DNA of 42,450 nt from Saprospiraceae bacterium (GTDB lineage Bacteria > Bacteroidota > Bacteroidia > Chitinophagales > Saprospiraceae). Position 1 is the stretch's first letter. Every line of letters starts with the position of its first letter. Where the stretch lies: contig JAIYAP010000055.1 in NCBI GenBank assembly GCA_027488935.1, positions 1-42,450 of the forward strand, read 5' to 3'. The notes under the pieces are model-generated. The model was not told where the DNA came from. It did not search any database and saw only the letters and a list, made by a program, of their open reading frames with translations. Of this stretch, positions 1-9,467 are shown piece by piece. A program made the position numbers and the translations under genes.

Positions 1-29
1 GAGCGCCGAGCGCTAAATATCGAACACCG

Positions 30-171
30 AACACCGAATTTCGAAGTAGCGCGTTCCTCCTCGCTCAACATCCTACCAAAAGATGATGGCAGCGCACCCT
101 TATTTCGAAATTCGGTGTTTCTTCGACGGTTGTTGGGCCAAACGCAACGCGCTACTTCGAAATTCGGTGTT
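30..171. repeat. 26-bp perfect inverted repeat with a third partial copy
   Basis: Bases 30-55 and 146-171 are exact reverse complements over 26 bp (core TTCGAAATTCGGTGTT). A third copy of the 16-bp core lies at 104-119 in the same orientation as the right arm. The left arm is preceded by a short tandem duplication of CGAACAC. No gene is visible in 1-236. The block may be an interspersed intergenic repeat or a non-autonomous element remnant; its function is unknown. It lies downstream of the minus-strand gene ending at 237, so a role in transcript ends is possible. Confidence 0.8.
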
Positions 172-236
172 AGATATTCATTTTTAAAGCACATCTTATA
201 TCAAAAATCCCCTCCCTACCCTACCAGACCTTATCC

Positions 237-1793
237 TTATGATTTAATCACCACAGTTTGATATTGAAGCACGCCTTGCGCATTCATGATTCGTGCTAGA
301 TAACTTCCTGCTGGTAATAGTTTGGGCAAATCGCATTGTAAAAGAGAACTAATTATTGCCTTTCTAAATACAATACGCCCACTACCATCCAAAAGTTGAA
401 ACATCCCTACACCGCTAGGACTCGGATTGAATACAATTTGAATGGACTCCCTGAAAATTGTTGGATAAACCTGGTAGTGAACTGCTCTATTTGCCTGGGA
501 TACATCAACCGGTATAGCCTCTAATTCGACATCTAAAACGGTAATCTGCCCGTTTTGAAGCGATACCGGATCAATTGTTTTTGTTTTATAGCCCGAGCAT
601 TGCACCGTAACACTGAATAATCCAGCGCTGTCTGTTCCTGTTTTATAGATTCCATTCGCATCCGTGCTATCTATGATTGAAACCGCACTGATGAATATAT
701 TGGCCTGAGCGATCGGCAACCCACTCAATGCATCAGTAACTTTACCTTCCAAATAAGCCGCACGTTTATACGTCGGCTTAAAAATAAACAAGCCTTCGTT
801 TTTCGCCGTTGCAAATAAAATGCCCGAAGGCAAATAAGGATCGGCATCCCAAACAAGTGAACTTCCCAATAGCGCACGCGCTGTTTCAACCAGGTTGTTA
901 GGGCGGGTAGCATCCACAATGGTGAGTTGTCCACCATAAGACGAATTTATTAAAAAATTTCTTAATACCCTGACATTATGAACTTCTTTAGATGGATCAA
1001 AACTTGGATAATACTTATCAAGTAGTGTAATATTCTGTAAATCAGATACATCAAATGATGCCAATGGAGCATTTGATTTTTCATCCGTCGTAAATAACAC
1101 TTTACTATCGTCAGAAAGGTTGGTATTATGATTGAACGCCGAAGGTGTTGGATGGTTAATTATCAGTTGTGGATTTGTTCTATCAAAAATATCAATAACC
1201 CCGAATTGACCAGCGTATATTTCACTCGTCCAAAGAGTATCACCCCGAATAAAACCATCATGCACGTAATTTGCAGCATATTGTCCAACGATTTTTGGAT
1301 CCCAAGGATTGGTAAGATCGCAGATCAATGCACCGTTTTGAATCGGATAGGCACCAAAAATATATAAATATCCCGCTTCGGCTTGCACGGTGTGACTTCT
1401 TAAAACTTGATCTACATATGCGCTATCGCCTTTCCATACTTTCGAGTAAATGGTGTCAGGTAATGCCCGCAAATCAACAATTGTAATTCCACTCCCCGCA
1501 GCCTCCGAACCAATATAGGCAAATCCTCTCCAGGTTTTAACCTCACGCCAATTATTTAGCAACCCCGGTACCTTGAAACGTTCTTTGGGTGCGAATGGAT
1601 TGCTGAGGTCCACAATACTCATTCCGCGGGAAGTCCCTACTAGGGCATATTCGGTACCATTGCTATCCACATAATGCCAACAACCGGCCATCGAAACCGA
1701 ATCAATTTTTAAATGACCAATTGGCTGCAGCAGCATTTGTGCGAAAAAGATGTTTGGCACGATTAAACAGCAGACTAACAATACAAAACGCAT
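237..1793 (-). CDS. choice-of-anchor B family LVIVD-repeat protein, T9SS cargo (518 aa)
   Basis: A secreted protein with an N-terminal signal peptide (MRFVLLVCCLIVPNIFFAQ) and a beta-propeller-like region (about residues 25-340). That region repeatedly shows the LVIVD-type pattern, for example GMSIVDLSNP, GITIVDLRAL and QLTIVDATRP, as in the choice-of-anchor B family. A carboxypeptidase-regulatory-like beta-sandwich follows at about 345-430 (YLEGKVTDALSGLPIAQANI). The last ~80 residues (VHYQVYPTIFRESIQI to TVVIKS) fit a type A T9SS sorting domain, so the product is probably exported and surface-anchored or released. The frame stays open upstream to a TTG at 1862, but the ATG at 1793 gives a clean signal peptide and was chosen. 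A weak -7-like TACCTTTT lies at 1859-1852. The ligand or function is unknown. Confidence 0.82.
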   Translation of the reverse strand: MRFVLLVCCLIVPNIFFAQMLLQPIGHLKIDSVSMAGCWHYVDSNGTEYALVGTSRGMSIVDLSNPFAPKERFKVPGLLNNWREVKTWRGFAYIGSEAAGSGITIVDLRALPDTIYSKVWKGDSAYVDQVLRSHTVQAEAGYLYIFGAYPIQNGALICDLTNPWDPKIVGQYAANYVHDGFIRGDTLWTSEIYAGQFGVIDIFDRTNPQLIINHPTPSAFNHNTNLSDDSKVLFTTDEKSNAPLASFDVSDLQNITLLDKYYPSFDPSKEVHNVRVLRNFLINSSYGGQLTIVDATRPNNLVETARALLGSSLVWDADPYLPSGILFATAKNEGLFIFKPTYKRAAYLEGKVTDALSGLPIAQANIFISAVSIIDSTDANGIYKTGTDSAGLFSVTVQCSGYKTKTIDPVSLQNGQITVLDVELEAIPVDVSQANRAVHYQVYPTIFRESIQIVFNPSPSGVGMFQLLDGSGRIVFRKAIISSLLQCDLPKLLPAGSYLARIMNAQGVLQYQTVVIKS

Positions 1794-1935
1794 ATAATTT
1801 GATTTATTGATAAAGTTTTGAAACAAATGTTGACTTGTGATTTTTGAGGAAAAAAGGTACAACTTTTAAATCGTTGCAGTTGCAAAAAACAGGAAATTTT
1901 GAGTGGCAATTAGGAATACCTGACAAATATTGTAT

Positions 1936-1978
1936 TTTATTTATCAGATTGTGTGATCTTTACTCTTTGATAAATAAA
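1936..1978. promoter_or_regulatory. 11-bp perfect inverted repeat between divergent T9SS cargo genes
   Basis: TTTATTTATCA at 1936-1946 and its exact reverse complement at 1968-1978 flank a 21-bp spacer in the 224-bp gap between the divergent genes starting at 1793 and 2018. The right arm overlaps TACTCTTTG, a near match to the Bacteroidota -7 element for the rightward gene. The dyad could be an operator, but the region is AT-rich and chance is not excluded. Confidence 0.4.
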
Positions 1979-2017
1979 TACCCTGTTTACAAAGTAAAAC
2001 ACTAAAACTGGCTTCTC

Positions 2018-5000
2018 ATGATGCGTTTTTACGGTTTCATCCTTTTTGTACTTTTCACTTGCAATCTGTCAAACGCGCAATGTCCTTTAACTGTTGATGC
2101 CGGGGAGGATATCTACCTATGCACTCCTCCAACGCCAACACAGATAAATGGCTCTATTAGTGGCGATTACATCAATTTTACCTGGTCTCCAACCGCTGGC
2201 TTAACCGGTATAAATACCCTGACGCCTACCGTAAATGTTACACAATCAACAAACTACGTACTTACAGGTCGCACGGCAAATTTAGCCAATAACCTCATAG
2301 ATAATGGTGACTTTGGTGGAGGAAATAGCAGTTTTACCAGTGATTACCTTTATAACCCGGGCAATCTAGTACCCGAAGCGGTGTATGACGTATTACCCAA
2401 TCCGCAAGCATCCCACCCCGGGTTTTCACCTTGTGAAGATCATACGGGCGGCGGGAACATGATGGCGGTAAATGGTGCCGGAAGCCCAAACCAGAATGTT
2501 TGGTGTCAAACGGTTACGGTAATGCCTAATACACAATACGTATTTTCCGCATGGGTAGCCACCCTCGTAGCCAGTTCTCCAGCGATCCTTCAGTTTTCAA
2601 TTAATGGAGGTACCATTGGTTCTGTGTTTAACGCTCCCAGCCAAACCTGTATTTGGCAAAATTTCTTTACAACGTGGAATAGCGGCGCAAATACCTCGGC
2701 CGATATTTGTATTGTAAATCAAAATACTGTTTTGGGTGGAAATGACTTTGCGCTTGATGACCTGCTCTTCTCCCCTATTTGCACGGTTACTGATACGGTT
2801 AGTGTTTTTGTGGTCAATATAAAAGCCATGGCCAACTCCTTGATTACCATTCCTTGTGATGGAACGAATATTACGCTTAGTGGTGCGGGTTCAAGCACTG
2901 GGGCAAATATTACGTACCAATGGGAAACATCCGGTGGGAATATTGTGTCGGGCGCGAATACGCTAGCCCCAGTTATAAACGCCCCCGGTGAATATACGCT
3001 CACTGTTACTTTTGAAAAAAATGGATATGTTTGTGAAAAAACGGCTACCGTGAATGTGATTCCAAATCCGAATCCTTTTATAGCCTGGATTAATATACCC
3101 ACCCCGCTCGGATGCGGCAGCCCTACCCTCACGCTCATTGGGAATACCACCCAGCCAGGGGTTTCAACCTATCAATGGAGCACCCTAAACGGCAATATTG
3201 TATCTGGCGCAACATCCAAAAATTGTGTCGTCAATCAAGCTGGTACTTATGAACTGGTGGCCACGAATAGCACAACTGGCTGTACGTATACTACAGAAGT
3301 TACCGTAACGACCGCAACGAATCCTCCCACGGCAATTGCCAATGCCTCAACAACCATCACTTGTGTTCAAAATACCGCCCCCTTAATCGGAACGGGATCA
3401 AGTAGTGGAGCCAATATTTCATACTTGTGGACGACAACAAATGGCATCATCAATGGCCCAACGAATACTTTAAATGCGCTCGCTGGTGGCGCAGGAACCT
3501 ATATCCTTGGTGTTACCAACAGTTCAAATAACTGCACTGCTTACGACACAATAACAGTCGCATCCAATACGACTTTGCCAACCATTATAATTCAAGCGCC
3601 TGCGGTGTTGGATTGCGATACGGATACCCTGATTCTTAGCGCCAATGTGACACCTATGCCAGCAAATTTAATCTGGACAGCAACAGGTGGAGGAACGATT
3701 ATTGCGGGCGCATCAACGCCTACGCCTAGTATTACAAGCAGCGGTTTGTATACCTTAACGGCACAAAATCCTTCAAATGGCTGTACCAGGGTAGCTACAC
3801 AAACTGTATTAGCCGATTATCAGGCACCGACCTCCGTAATCATGCCACCTGACAGTATTACCTGCCAATCACCTAGTATCAGTTTATCAGGCAACGGCTC
3901 TTCAACAGGGACTAATTTTAGTTATCTGTGGCTTCCTTCAAACGGTGGAAATGTAGTTTCGGGCGTAAATACTCTTATCCCCGTTGTAAACACGGCCGGA
4001 AATTATACCCTAATCGTCACTAATACCCAAAATGCTTGTACAGCCCTAGCCAATACACTGGTAGTGGCTGACACCAATGTCGTTTCTGCGATTGCGAATG
4101 CACCTGATACCCTTACTTGCCTTACCTCAAGTGTTGTTTTGAACACAATTGGTTCGAGCAGCGGCCCTTCTATCACCTACGCTTGGACCACAGCCGATGG
4201 CTTCATCTCGTCTGGTGGTACAGGTCCCAACCCTGTTGCAATACAAGCTGGTACTTACCAACTGCTACTGACGAATTTGGCCAATGGATGTACCGCAACA
4301 GATATTGCCTTGGTGGCGCAGGATACGATTGCGCCCAACTTGAATATACTACCAACAGGATTACTCACTTGCGCAAACCCCGTCCAAACCATACAAGGCC
4401 AAAATAATTCAGGAAATGGATGGTTTAGTTACGTCTGGACACCACCTGCAGGTGGAAATATTTTAAGTGGTGATAGTACACTTACCCCAAGTATCAATAC
4501 ACCTGGCACGTATCAACTCACCACCTATAACCTGACTACAGGTTGTAGCGCTACCCTAAGTACCTTGGTAAGCCAAGAAGCAGGTGTGCCAATCGCCCTG
4601 GCAAGTGCCCCGGCGGTACTCTCTTGTGCGATTTCAAACATCAACATCAACACCAGTGGCTCCTCTACGGGCAGTAATTTCAATTATCAATGGGCTACGA
4701 CGAATGGGAACATTGTGAATGGGGCTACCGGAGGCGCTCCTTTGGTTGACAAAGCAGGCTCCTATAACCTTGTCATTACAAATAGCAACAATGGCTGTAC
4801 TGCTACTGCTACGGTTACCGTAACGCAGGATACCGCAAGCCCAGCAGTCCTTGTGCAAGCCCCAGCCGTTTTGACTTGTTATCTGCCAGCCCAAACCTTA
4901 CAGGCTACTAACTTTTCTTTACCAGGAAACTTTACTTACCAGTGGTCTGCAGCCGGTGCGGGCAATATTATAAATGGTGCGTCCACCCTCAACCCCACCA

Positions 5001-8000
5001 TAAGTGCGGGCGGATTGTATAATTTGTTGGTTACAAATACACAAAACGGGTGTACGGCCAGCCAATTCATCGCGGTGGATTCCAATATTGCTACCCCAGC
5101 AATGAATATCATCCCCATTGACACAATTGACTGCACAAATCCAACCCAAACCATTACAGCCATCAATAATTCCTTACCAGGCAGTTTTAGTTACAATTGG
5201 TCGGCCACCAATGGCGGAAATCTGTTATCGGGTACAGACCAATTGACTCCTATTGTTAATGCAGCAGGTAATTATCAACTCCTTGTAACGAACCTGGTCA
5301 ATGGATGCACCGCAACCATTGCAAGTCCGGTTGTGGTGGATACCCTAGCCCCTTCGGTTTCCATTGCTTTTCCGGATACGGTCAAATGTAAAACACCTCT
5401 GATTACCCTGTTTGCAAGCAATATCGGCACTGCTGGCAATTTTAGTTACGCCTGGTCAGCGAGCAATGGTGGAAACCTGATTTCAGGAGTTACGGGACTA
5501 ACTCCACAGGTAAATGCAGGTGGATTATACACTTTAACAACCCGCAATAACCACAACGGCTGTACAACAGTAGCCAGCATTTCAACTGCTGAAAACACGG
5601 TTATTCCTGTTGCAGAGGCTGGTCCCAATGATACCCTGAGTTGTTCCGTCAATGCAATATTGTTAAATGGAAGCGGCAGCGGCAACAATCCGGTTCAATT
5701 TAATTGGTCGGCCGCACAAGGAGGTAATATCATCAATGGCACCAATTTAACAACCCCCGAAATCAACGCCGCTGGATTGTACACCATTACCGTAACGAAT
5801 ATTGTCAACGGGTGTACCGCGGTTGATAGTGTTCGGATATTTAATGACCTGAATGCACCCGTTTCAAATGCTGGTACAGCCCCTGTTTTGACCTGTAGCG
5901 TAAAGCAATTCAACTTAAATGGTTCAGGAAGCACCGGAAATGGCATTTCGTACAATTGGACCACCCAAAATGGTGGTAATATTATTTCCGGACTGACTAC
6001 CCTTCAACCGATTATTGATCAACCTGGTACGTATTTATTAACTGTTTTTAACAGCAATAATGGTTGCAGCGCACTTTCAGCAATCACGGTTTTGCAAGAT
6101 TTAACAACCCCTCAAATTGATGCAGGTATATCAGATACCCTTACATGTAGCACAACGAGCCTGAAACTTCAAGGAACGGCCACTGCAACCAATGGTGGCA
6201 CACTAGGTTATTTATGGTCAGGTGCTGGTATTACCTCAGAAGCAACAACCCTGAGCCCAACCATCAACGCACCTGGAACCTACTTGCTGTCCGTGACCAA
6301 CGCTTTAAATGGATGTACCGCCATCGATCAGGTTCAAATCAGTATCGATACCGTAGCGCCAACGCCTACCGTTGCTCAGCCTGAAATCTTGACCTGCGAA
6401 ACCAAGGTTATTACGATTGATGCCAGTGTTGCTTTATTAAACGGCACCTTTTCTGCGAATTGGAATACCCTAAATGGGCAATTTGTAGGAAGTCCGGCAC
6501 AACTTGATCCAATGGTCGATAAACCTGGCATCTATAATTTAATCGTTCAAAACACCAAAAATGGTTGCAGTACCACCATTTCCAGTACCGTAATACAGGA
6601 TATTGTGCCTCCAACCGCGCTTGCAGCAACCATAGAAGCCATTACCTGCAAAATGCCGGTTGTACTGGTGGATGGTACAGGTTCATCTGCTGGACCCATT
6701 TACACCTATAATTGGTTGGGTTCAAATGGCGGAAACATTAATGGACCGGCCAATATCCTTATGCCTTCAGTGGACAAACCTGGCACTTTTACCCTGACGG
6801 TTCAAAATACCAGCAACGGATGCTCGAGTACCGCCAGCACCATCGTAACGCAGAATACGACACCCCCTACCCTCTTGATCAATCCGCCCGCCGTTTTGAA
6901 TTGCAATGTAAAATCGGTTCAACTCACTGGCTTGGTAAGCCAACCCACTGGCGGATTTACGGCCTCCTGGACTAGCACCAACGGGCAAATAGTAAGCGGT
7001 CAAAACAGCCTACTTCCAATTGTAAACCAGCCTGGTATCTATGAATTAACCGTCATAAACCAGCAAAACGGTTGTAGTAGCACAAGCAACACAACTGTTT
7101 TGGAAAATATTAAAGCCCCAGGTGCCGAAGCAGGCCAGCCAGCGGAGTTGAATTGTATTGATACCGAGGCAACTTTGCAGGCTAACAGCCCATCTGGCAG
7201 CACCCTTGCCTATGCCTGGAGCAGTGTAAACGGACAAATCATTGCGGGTGCCTCGACCGCAGCCCCTGTTGTAAATGCGCCTGGTACCTATCAATTAAAA
7301 ATTACGGATACCGCCAACGGATGCACTTCAACCGATTCGGTGCTGGTATTTAAAATTTTACCACCTGAATTTGCAGCAACAGCGATCCAGCCAAACTGTG
7401 TCAGCCCCAAAGGAAGTATTTACATCAGCACAGTAACAGGCGGAGAAGCGCCGTTTACTTATTCTGCGAATGGCGGTCAAAGTTATCAAACCACTACCGC
7501 ATTCAATCAAATGCCAGCTGGTGACTATACCCTTGCCGTTTTGGATGCCAATGGCTGCCTTACTACGCAGGATATTTTCTTGCAGGAACCGGTTTATCCT
7601 AAAGTTACCCTAGATCCAATCCAGCTGATTGACTTGGGAGATTCAATTCAATTACAATCTTCACCCAACATTCCGCTATCTAATATAAGCAGTTGGACTT
7701 GGACACCCGCAGATGGCCTATCCTGTGTAACCTGCCCTGCCCCCTTTGCAAAACCAATTAAAAACACCCAATATACACTCACGATCACCAACCTGCTGGG
7801 ATGTTCAGCCAATGCAAGGGTACAGGTAAATGTTGTGAAACGGCGGTATGTATATGCACCTAATATCTTTTCGCCGGATGGAGATGGCCTCAATGACCGA
7901 TTCAATCTTTTCGGAAAAGGCGTGAAAACAGTAAAAGCGCTCCGCATTTACGACCGCTGGGGTAGTGAATTGTTTTTTGCCGAAAACATGCAACTCAATG

Positions 8001-8134
8001 ACGAATCAGTAGGTTGGGATGGAAATTTCCGTGGCAACCCGGTAAATCCCGCCGTTTTTGTGTGGCAGGCGATCGTTGAATTTCTGGATGGTGCAGTGGA
8101 AATCTTATCCGGCGATGTTACGGTAAAACGGTAG
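2018..8134 (+). CDS. giant Ig/PKD-like repeat protein with gliding-motility-type C-terminal domain (2038 aa)
   Basis: A signal peptide (about residues 1-20, ending SNAQ) is followed by an N-terminal Ig-like unit and a jelly-roll-like domain (about 90-260, with NLIDNGDFGGG). About 18 tandem 75-85-residue beta-sandwich repeats span roughly residues 280-1780. Each repeat usually starts with a TC/DC cysteine, carries a YxW core and GGNIVSG-like turn, and ends APGTYxLTVTN..NGCT. A SprB-like repeat (about 1790-1845, GGEAPFTYSANGGQSY) and another Ig-like segment follow. The last ~95 residues (YAPNIFSPDGDGLNDRF to the end) are a CHU_C / gliding-motility-associated C-terminal domain, the type B T9SS sorting signal. 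It is probably a long surface adhesin or gliding-related filament. It diverges from the gene ending at 237 and overlaps the 3' end of the convergent gene at 8105 by 30 bp. The ligand is unknown. Confidence 0.85.
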   Translation: MMRFYGFILFVLFTCNLSNAQCPLTVDAGEDIYLCTPPTPTQINGSISGDYINFTWSPTAGLTGINTLTPTVNVTQSTNYVLTGRTANLANNLIDNGDFGGGNSSFTSDYLYNPGNLVPEAVYDVLPNPQASHPGFSPCEDHTGGGNMMAVNGAGSPNQNVWCQTVTVMPNTQYVFSAWVATLVASSPAILQFSINGGTIGSVFNAPSQTCIWQNFFTTWNSGANTSADICIVNQNTVLGGNDFALDDLLFSPICTVTDTVSVFVVNIKAMANSLITIPCDGTNITLSGAGSSTGANITYQWETSGGNIVSGANTLAPVINAPGEYTLTVTFEKNGYVCEKTATVNVIPNPNPFIAWINIPTPLGCGSPTLTLIGNTTQPGVSTYQWSTLNGNIVSGATSKNCVVNQAGTYELVATNSTTGCTYTTEVTVTTATNPPTAIANASTTITCVQNTAPLIGTGSSSGANISYLWTTTNGIINGPTNTLNALAGGAGTYILGVTNSSNNCTAYDTITVASNTTLPTIIIQAPAVLDCDTDTLILSANVTPMPANLIWTATGGGTIIAGASTPTPSITSSGLYTLTAQNPSNGCTRVATQTVLADYQAPTSVIMPPDSITCQSPSISLSGNGSSTGTNFSYLWLPSNGGNVVSGVNTLIPVVNTAGNYTLIVTNTQNACTALANTLVVADTNVVSAIANAPDTLTCLTSSVVLNTIGSSSGPSITYAWTTADGFISSGGTGPNPVAIQAGTYQLLLTNLANGCTATDIALVAQDTIAPNLNILPTGLLTCANPVQTIQGQNNSGNGWFSYVWTPPAGGNILSGDSTLTPSINTPGTYQLTTYNLTTGCSATLSTLVSQEAGVPIALASAPAVLSCAISNININTSGSSTGSNFNYQWATTNGNIVNGATGGAPLVDKAGSYNLVITNSNNGCTATATVTVTQDTASPAVLVQAPAVLTCYLPAQTLQATNFSLPGNFTYQWSAAGAGNIINGASTLNPTISAGGLYNLLVTNTQNGCTASQFIAVDSNIATPAMNIIPIDTIDCTNPTQTITAINNSLPGSFSYNWSATNGGNLLSGTDQLTPIVNAAGNYQLLVTNLVNGCTATIASPVVVDTLAPSVSIAFPDTVKCKTPLITLFASNIGTAGNFSYAWSASNGGNLISGVTGLTPQVNAGGLYTLTTRNNHNGCTTVASISTAENTVIPVAEAGPNDTLSCSVNAILLNGSGSGNNPVQFNWSAAQGGNIINGTNLTTPEINAAGLYTITVTNIVNGCTAVDSVRIFNDLNAPVSNAGTAPVLTCSVKQFNLNGSGSTGNGISYNWTTQNGGNIISGLTTLQPIIDQPGTYLLTVFNSNNGCSALSAITVLQDLTTPQIDAGISDTLTCSTTSLKLQGTATATNGGTLGYLWSGAGITSEATTLSPTINAPGTYLLSVTNALNGCTAIDQVQISIDTVAPTPTVAQPEILTCETKVITIDASVALLNGTFSANWNTLNGQFVGSPAQLDPMVDKPGIYNLIVQNTKNGCSTTISSTVIQDIVPPTALAATIEAITCKMPVVLVDGTGSSAGPIYTYNWLGSNGGNINGPANILMPSVDKPGTFTLTVQNTSNGCSSTASTIVTQNTTPPTLLINPPAVLNCNVKSVQLTGLVSQPTGGFTASWTSTNGQIVSGQNSLLPIVNQPGIYELTVINQQNGCSSTSNTTVLENIKAPGAEAGQPAELNCIDTEATLQANSPSGSTLAYAWSSVNGQIIAGASTAAPVVNAPGTYQLKITDTANGCTSTDSVLVFKILPPEFAATAIQPNCVSPKGSIYISTVTGGEAPFTYSANGGQSYQTTTAFNQMPAGDYTLAVLDANGCLTTQDIFLQEPVYPKVTLDPIQLIDLGDSIQLQSSPNIPLSNISSWTWTPADGLSCVTCPAPFAKPIKNTQYTLTITNLLGCSANARVQVNVVKRRYVYAPNIFSPDGDGLNDRFNLFGKGVKTVKALRIYDRWGSELFFAENMQLNDESVGWDGNFRGNPVNPAVFVWQAIVEFLDGAVEILSGDVTVKR
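2851..7365 (+). repeat. about 18 tandem protein-level repeats of 75-85 codons
   Basis: The coding repeats are recognisable by a recurring cysteine pair (TC.. near the start, NGC near the end), a central aromatic-x-Trp and a G[TLN]Y strand. They are diverged at the DNA level, with no obvious long exact copies, so this looks like old duplication rather than a recent unstable array. Spacing between successive NGC motifs is close to 250 nt. Confidence 0.8.
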
Positions 8135-9451
8135 GCTCGATTTGTACACAAATTCAAAACATATCCCAACCCAAAGCAAACCGTATTCTGCTATAATCCA
8201 GGGGTATTTTTCGAGGTAAATCCCTCCTGAATAATGCGAATAGGAAAAAAGCACCAGAAATGTCCAGGTAATTGGAAACTGCCATTTACCCAATAGCCCT
8301 AGCACAAAAGGTATTGCAACGTACCAGGGATGGACGGTTGATGATAAAGACAAGTGTATCACGGAAGCAAAAAGCAAAGCGGATTCAAGTGAAATCCGTT
8401 TTGCTTTTTTTTCGGTCGCCGTAAATAATGCAAGAATCATTACACTAAGTATGGTTATCAAGCCTAGCCAAGGTCCAATTTTGGCGCCAATTTGCCAGCC
8501 TGTCTCCCAGAAACCTACCAGGGTGCACAGATAATATATGCTCGCATTGAACTGAAACTTTTGAAAATAAAGGTCAATACTGGTCGCCATATGCTGTAAC
8601 AACGCCCAATTAAAGATAGGCAAGAAACAAATAAGGGTACCTAACCCTACTAGCACACAATACCACAAACCGCGCCACCAACCCAGGTAACGCCATAAAA
8701 TAGGCAAAAAAAGCAAGGGTAATAGTTTTGAAGCAATTGACAAGGCTAAAAATACCGCAGATTGCGTCCATCGCTGGTTGCGCAAAGCCCATATAGCCGC
8801 TAACAAAAAAAAGATTAATGCCGCTTCAAAATGGCAATTTCCTACCAATTCGATGATTATCAAGGGGTTTAAAGCGTACAATATTGCGGCACGTGGACCA
8901 GCAAGCCGCCGGAGCAATAGAATAGACCCAATTTCACACGCGTATAAAAACAGTTTGATAATCACCGTTGCCCCCCAAACCCCTTGCGGTGCTAAACAAC
9001 ACGCCAAGGCAAATATACCTTGGCAAACTGGTGGGTAAACCGTAAAAAAGGCCCTTGAATTCATGTTTGTGTACAATTCCGAATCCACCAAATGTAGATT
9101 TGCAGGTATTTTCACAAAAGCATCGGGCGTAATCGAAAAAGGATGGACACCTTGAAGCCATAAATGGCCATCCCACAAAAAACGATAAATATCATCGGAA
9201 AGGTTCGGGATGCTAAACAACAAAAGCCCTCGGAGGAGTACGCCTAAATAAAACATCCAGGAAAAAACGCTTCCGTTTTTATCAAAAAAAGCACTCAAAT
9301 AGGCATATATTAAAAAAAAAGCGCCCATAGATGCCAATATAGCGGCAAAATGAGCGCGTTGCAGGTAATAACCAATAAAAACCGTCAGTACACAAGCGAG
9401 TGCACTGACGGTATATAATATTCTTTTAGATGAAAAAGCAGGGTATTTCAT
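8105..9451 (-). CDS. GT-C type membrane glycosyltransferase, mannosyltransferase-like (448 aa)
   Basis: A polytopic membrane protein with roughly ten or more hydrophobic helices. After the first helices there is a loop with SDDIYRFLWDGHLWLQGVHPF, resembling the acidic/WDG loop of GT-C enzymes of the GT87/PIG-M/MptB kind, which use polyprenyl-phosphate sugars. A YALNPLIIIELVGNCHFE segment also fits these families. By analogy it would add a hexose to an envelope glycan from the outer face of the inner membrane; donor and acceptor are not visible. It starts 16 bp downstream of the rng stop and could be co-transcribed with rng. Its last 30 bp overlap the end of the convergent adhesin gene. The ATG at 9451 is the only sensible start. 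Confidence 0.68.
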   Translation of the reverse strand: MKYPAFSSKRILYTVSALACVLTVFIGYYLQRAHFAAILASMGAFFLIYAYLSAFFDKNGSVFSWMFYLGVLLRGLLLFSIPNLSDDIYRFLWDGHLWLQGVHPFSITPDAFVKIPANLHLVDSELYTNMNSRAFFTVYPPVCQGIFALACCLAPQGVWGATVIIKLFLYACEIGSILLLRRLAGPRAAILYALNPLIIIELVGNCHFEAALIFFLLAAIWALRNQRWTQSAVFLALSIASKLLPLLFLPILWRYLGWWRGLWYCVLVGLGTLICFLPIFNWALLQHMATSIDLYFQKFQFNASIYYLCTLVGFWETGWQIGAKIGPWLGLITILSVMILALFTATEKKAKRISLESALLFASVIHLSLSSTVHPWYVAIPFVLGLLGKWQFPITWTFLVLFSYSHYSGGIYLEKYPWIIAEYGLLWVGICFEFVYKSSLPFYRNIAG

Positions 9452-9467
9452 ACACCACGGTTGACGG

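Noticed and set aside
2851-7365. Regular ~250-nt periodicity considered as a CRISPR or satellite array
   Set aside because: The units are in one continuous reading frame and conserved only at the protein level, with no identical repeats or spacers.
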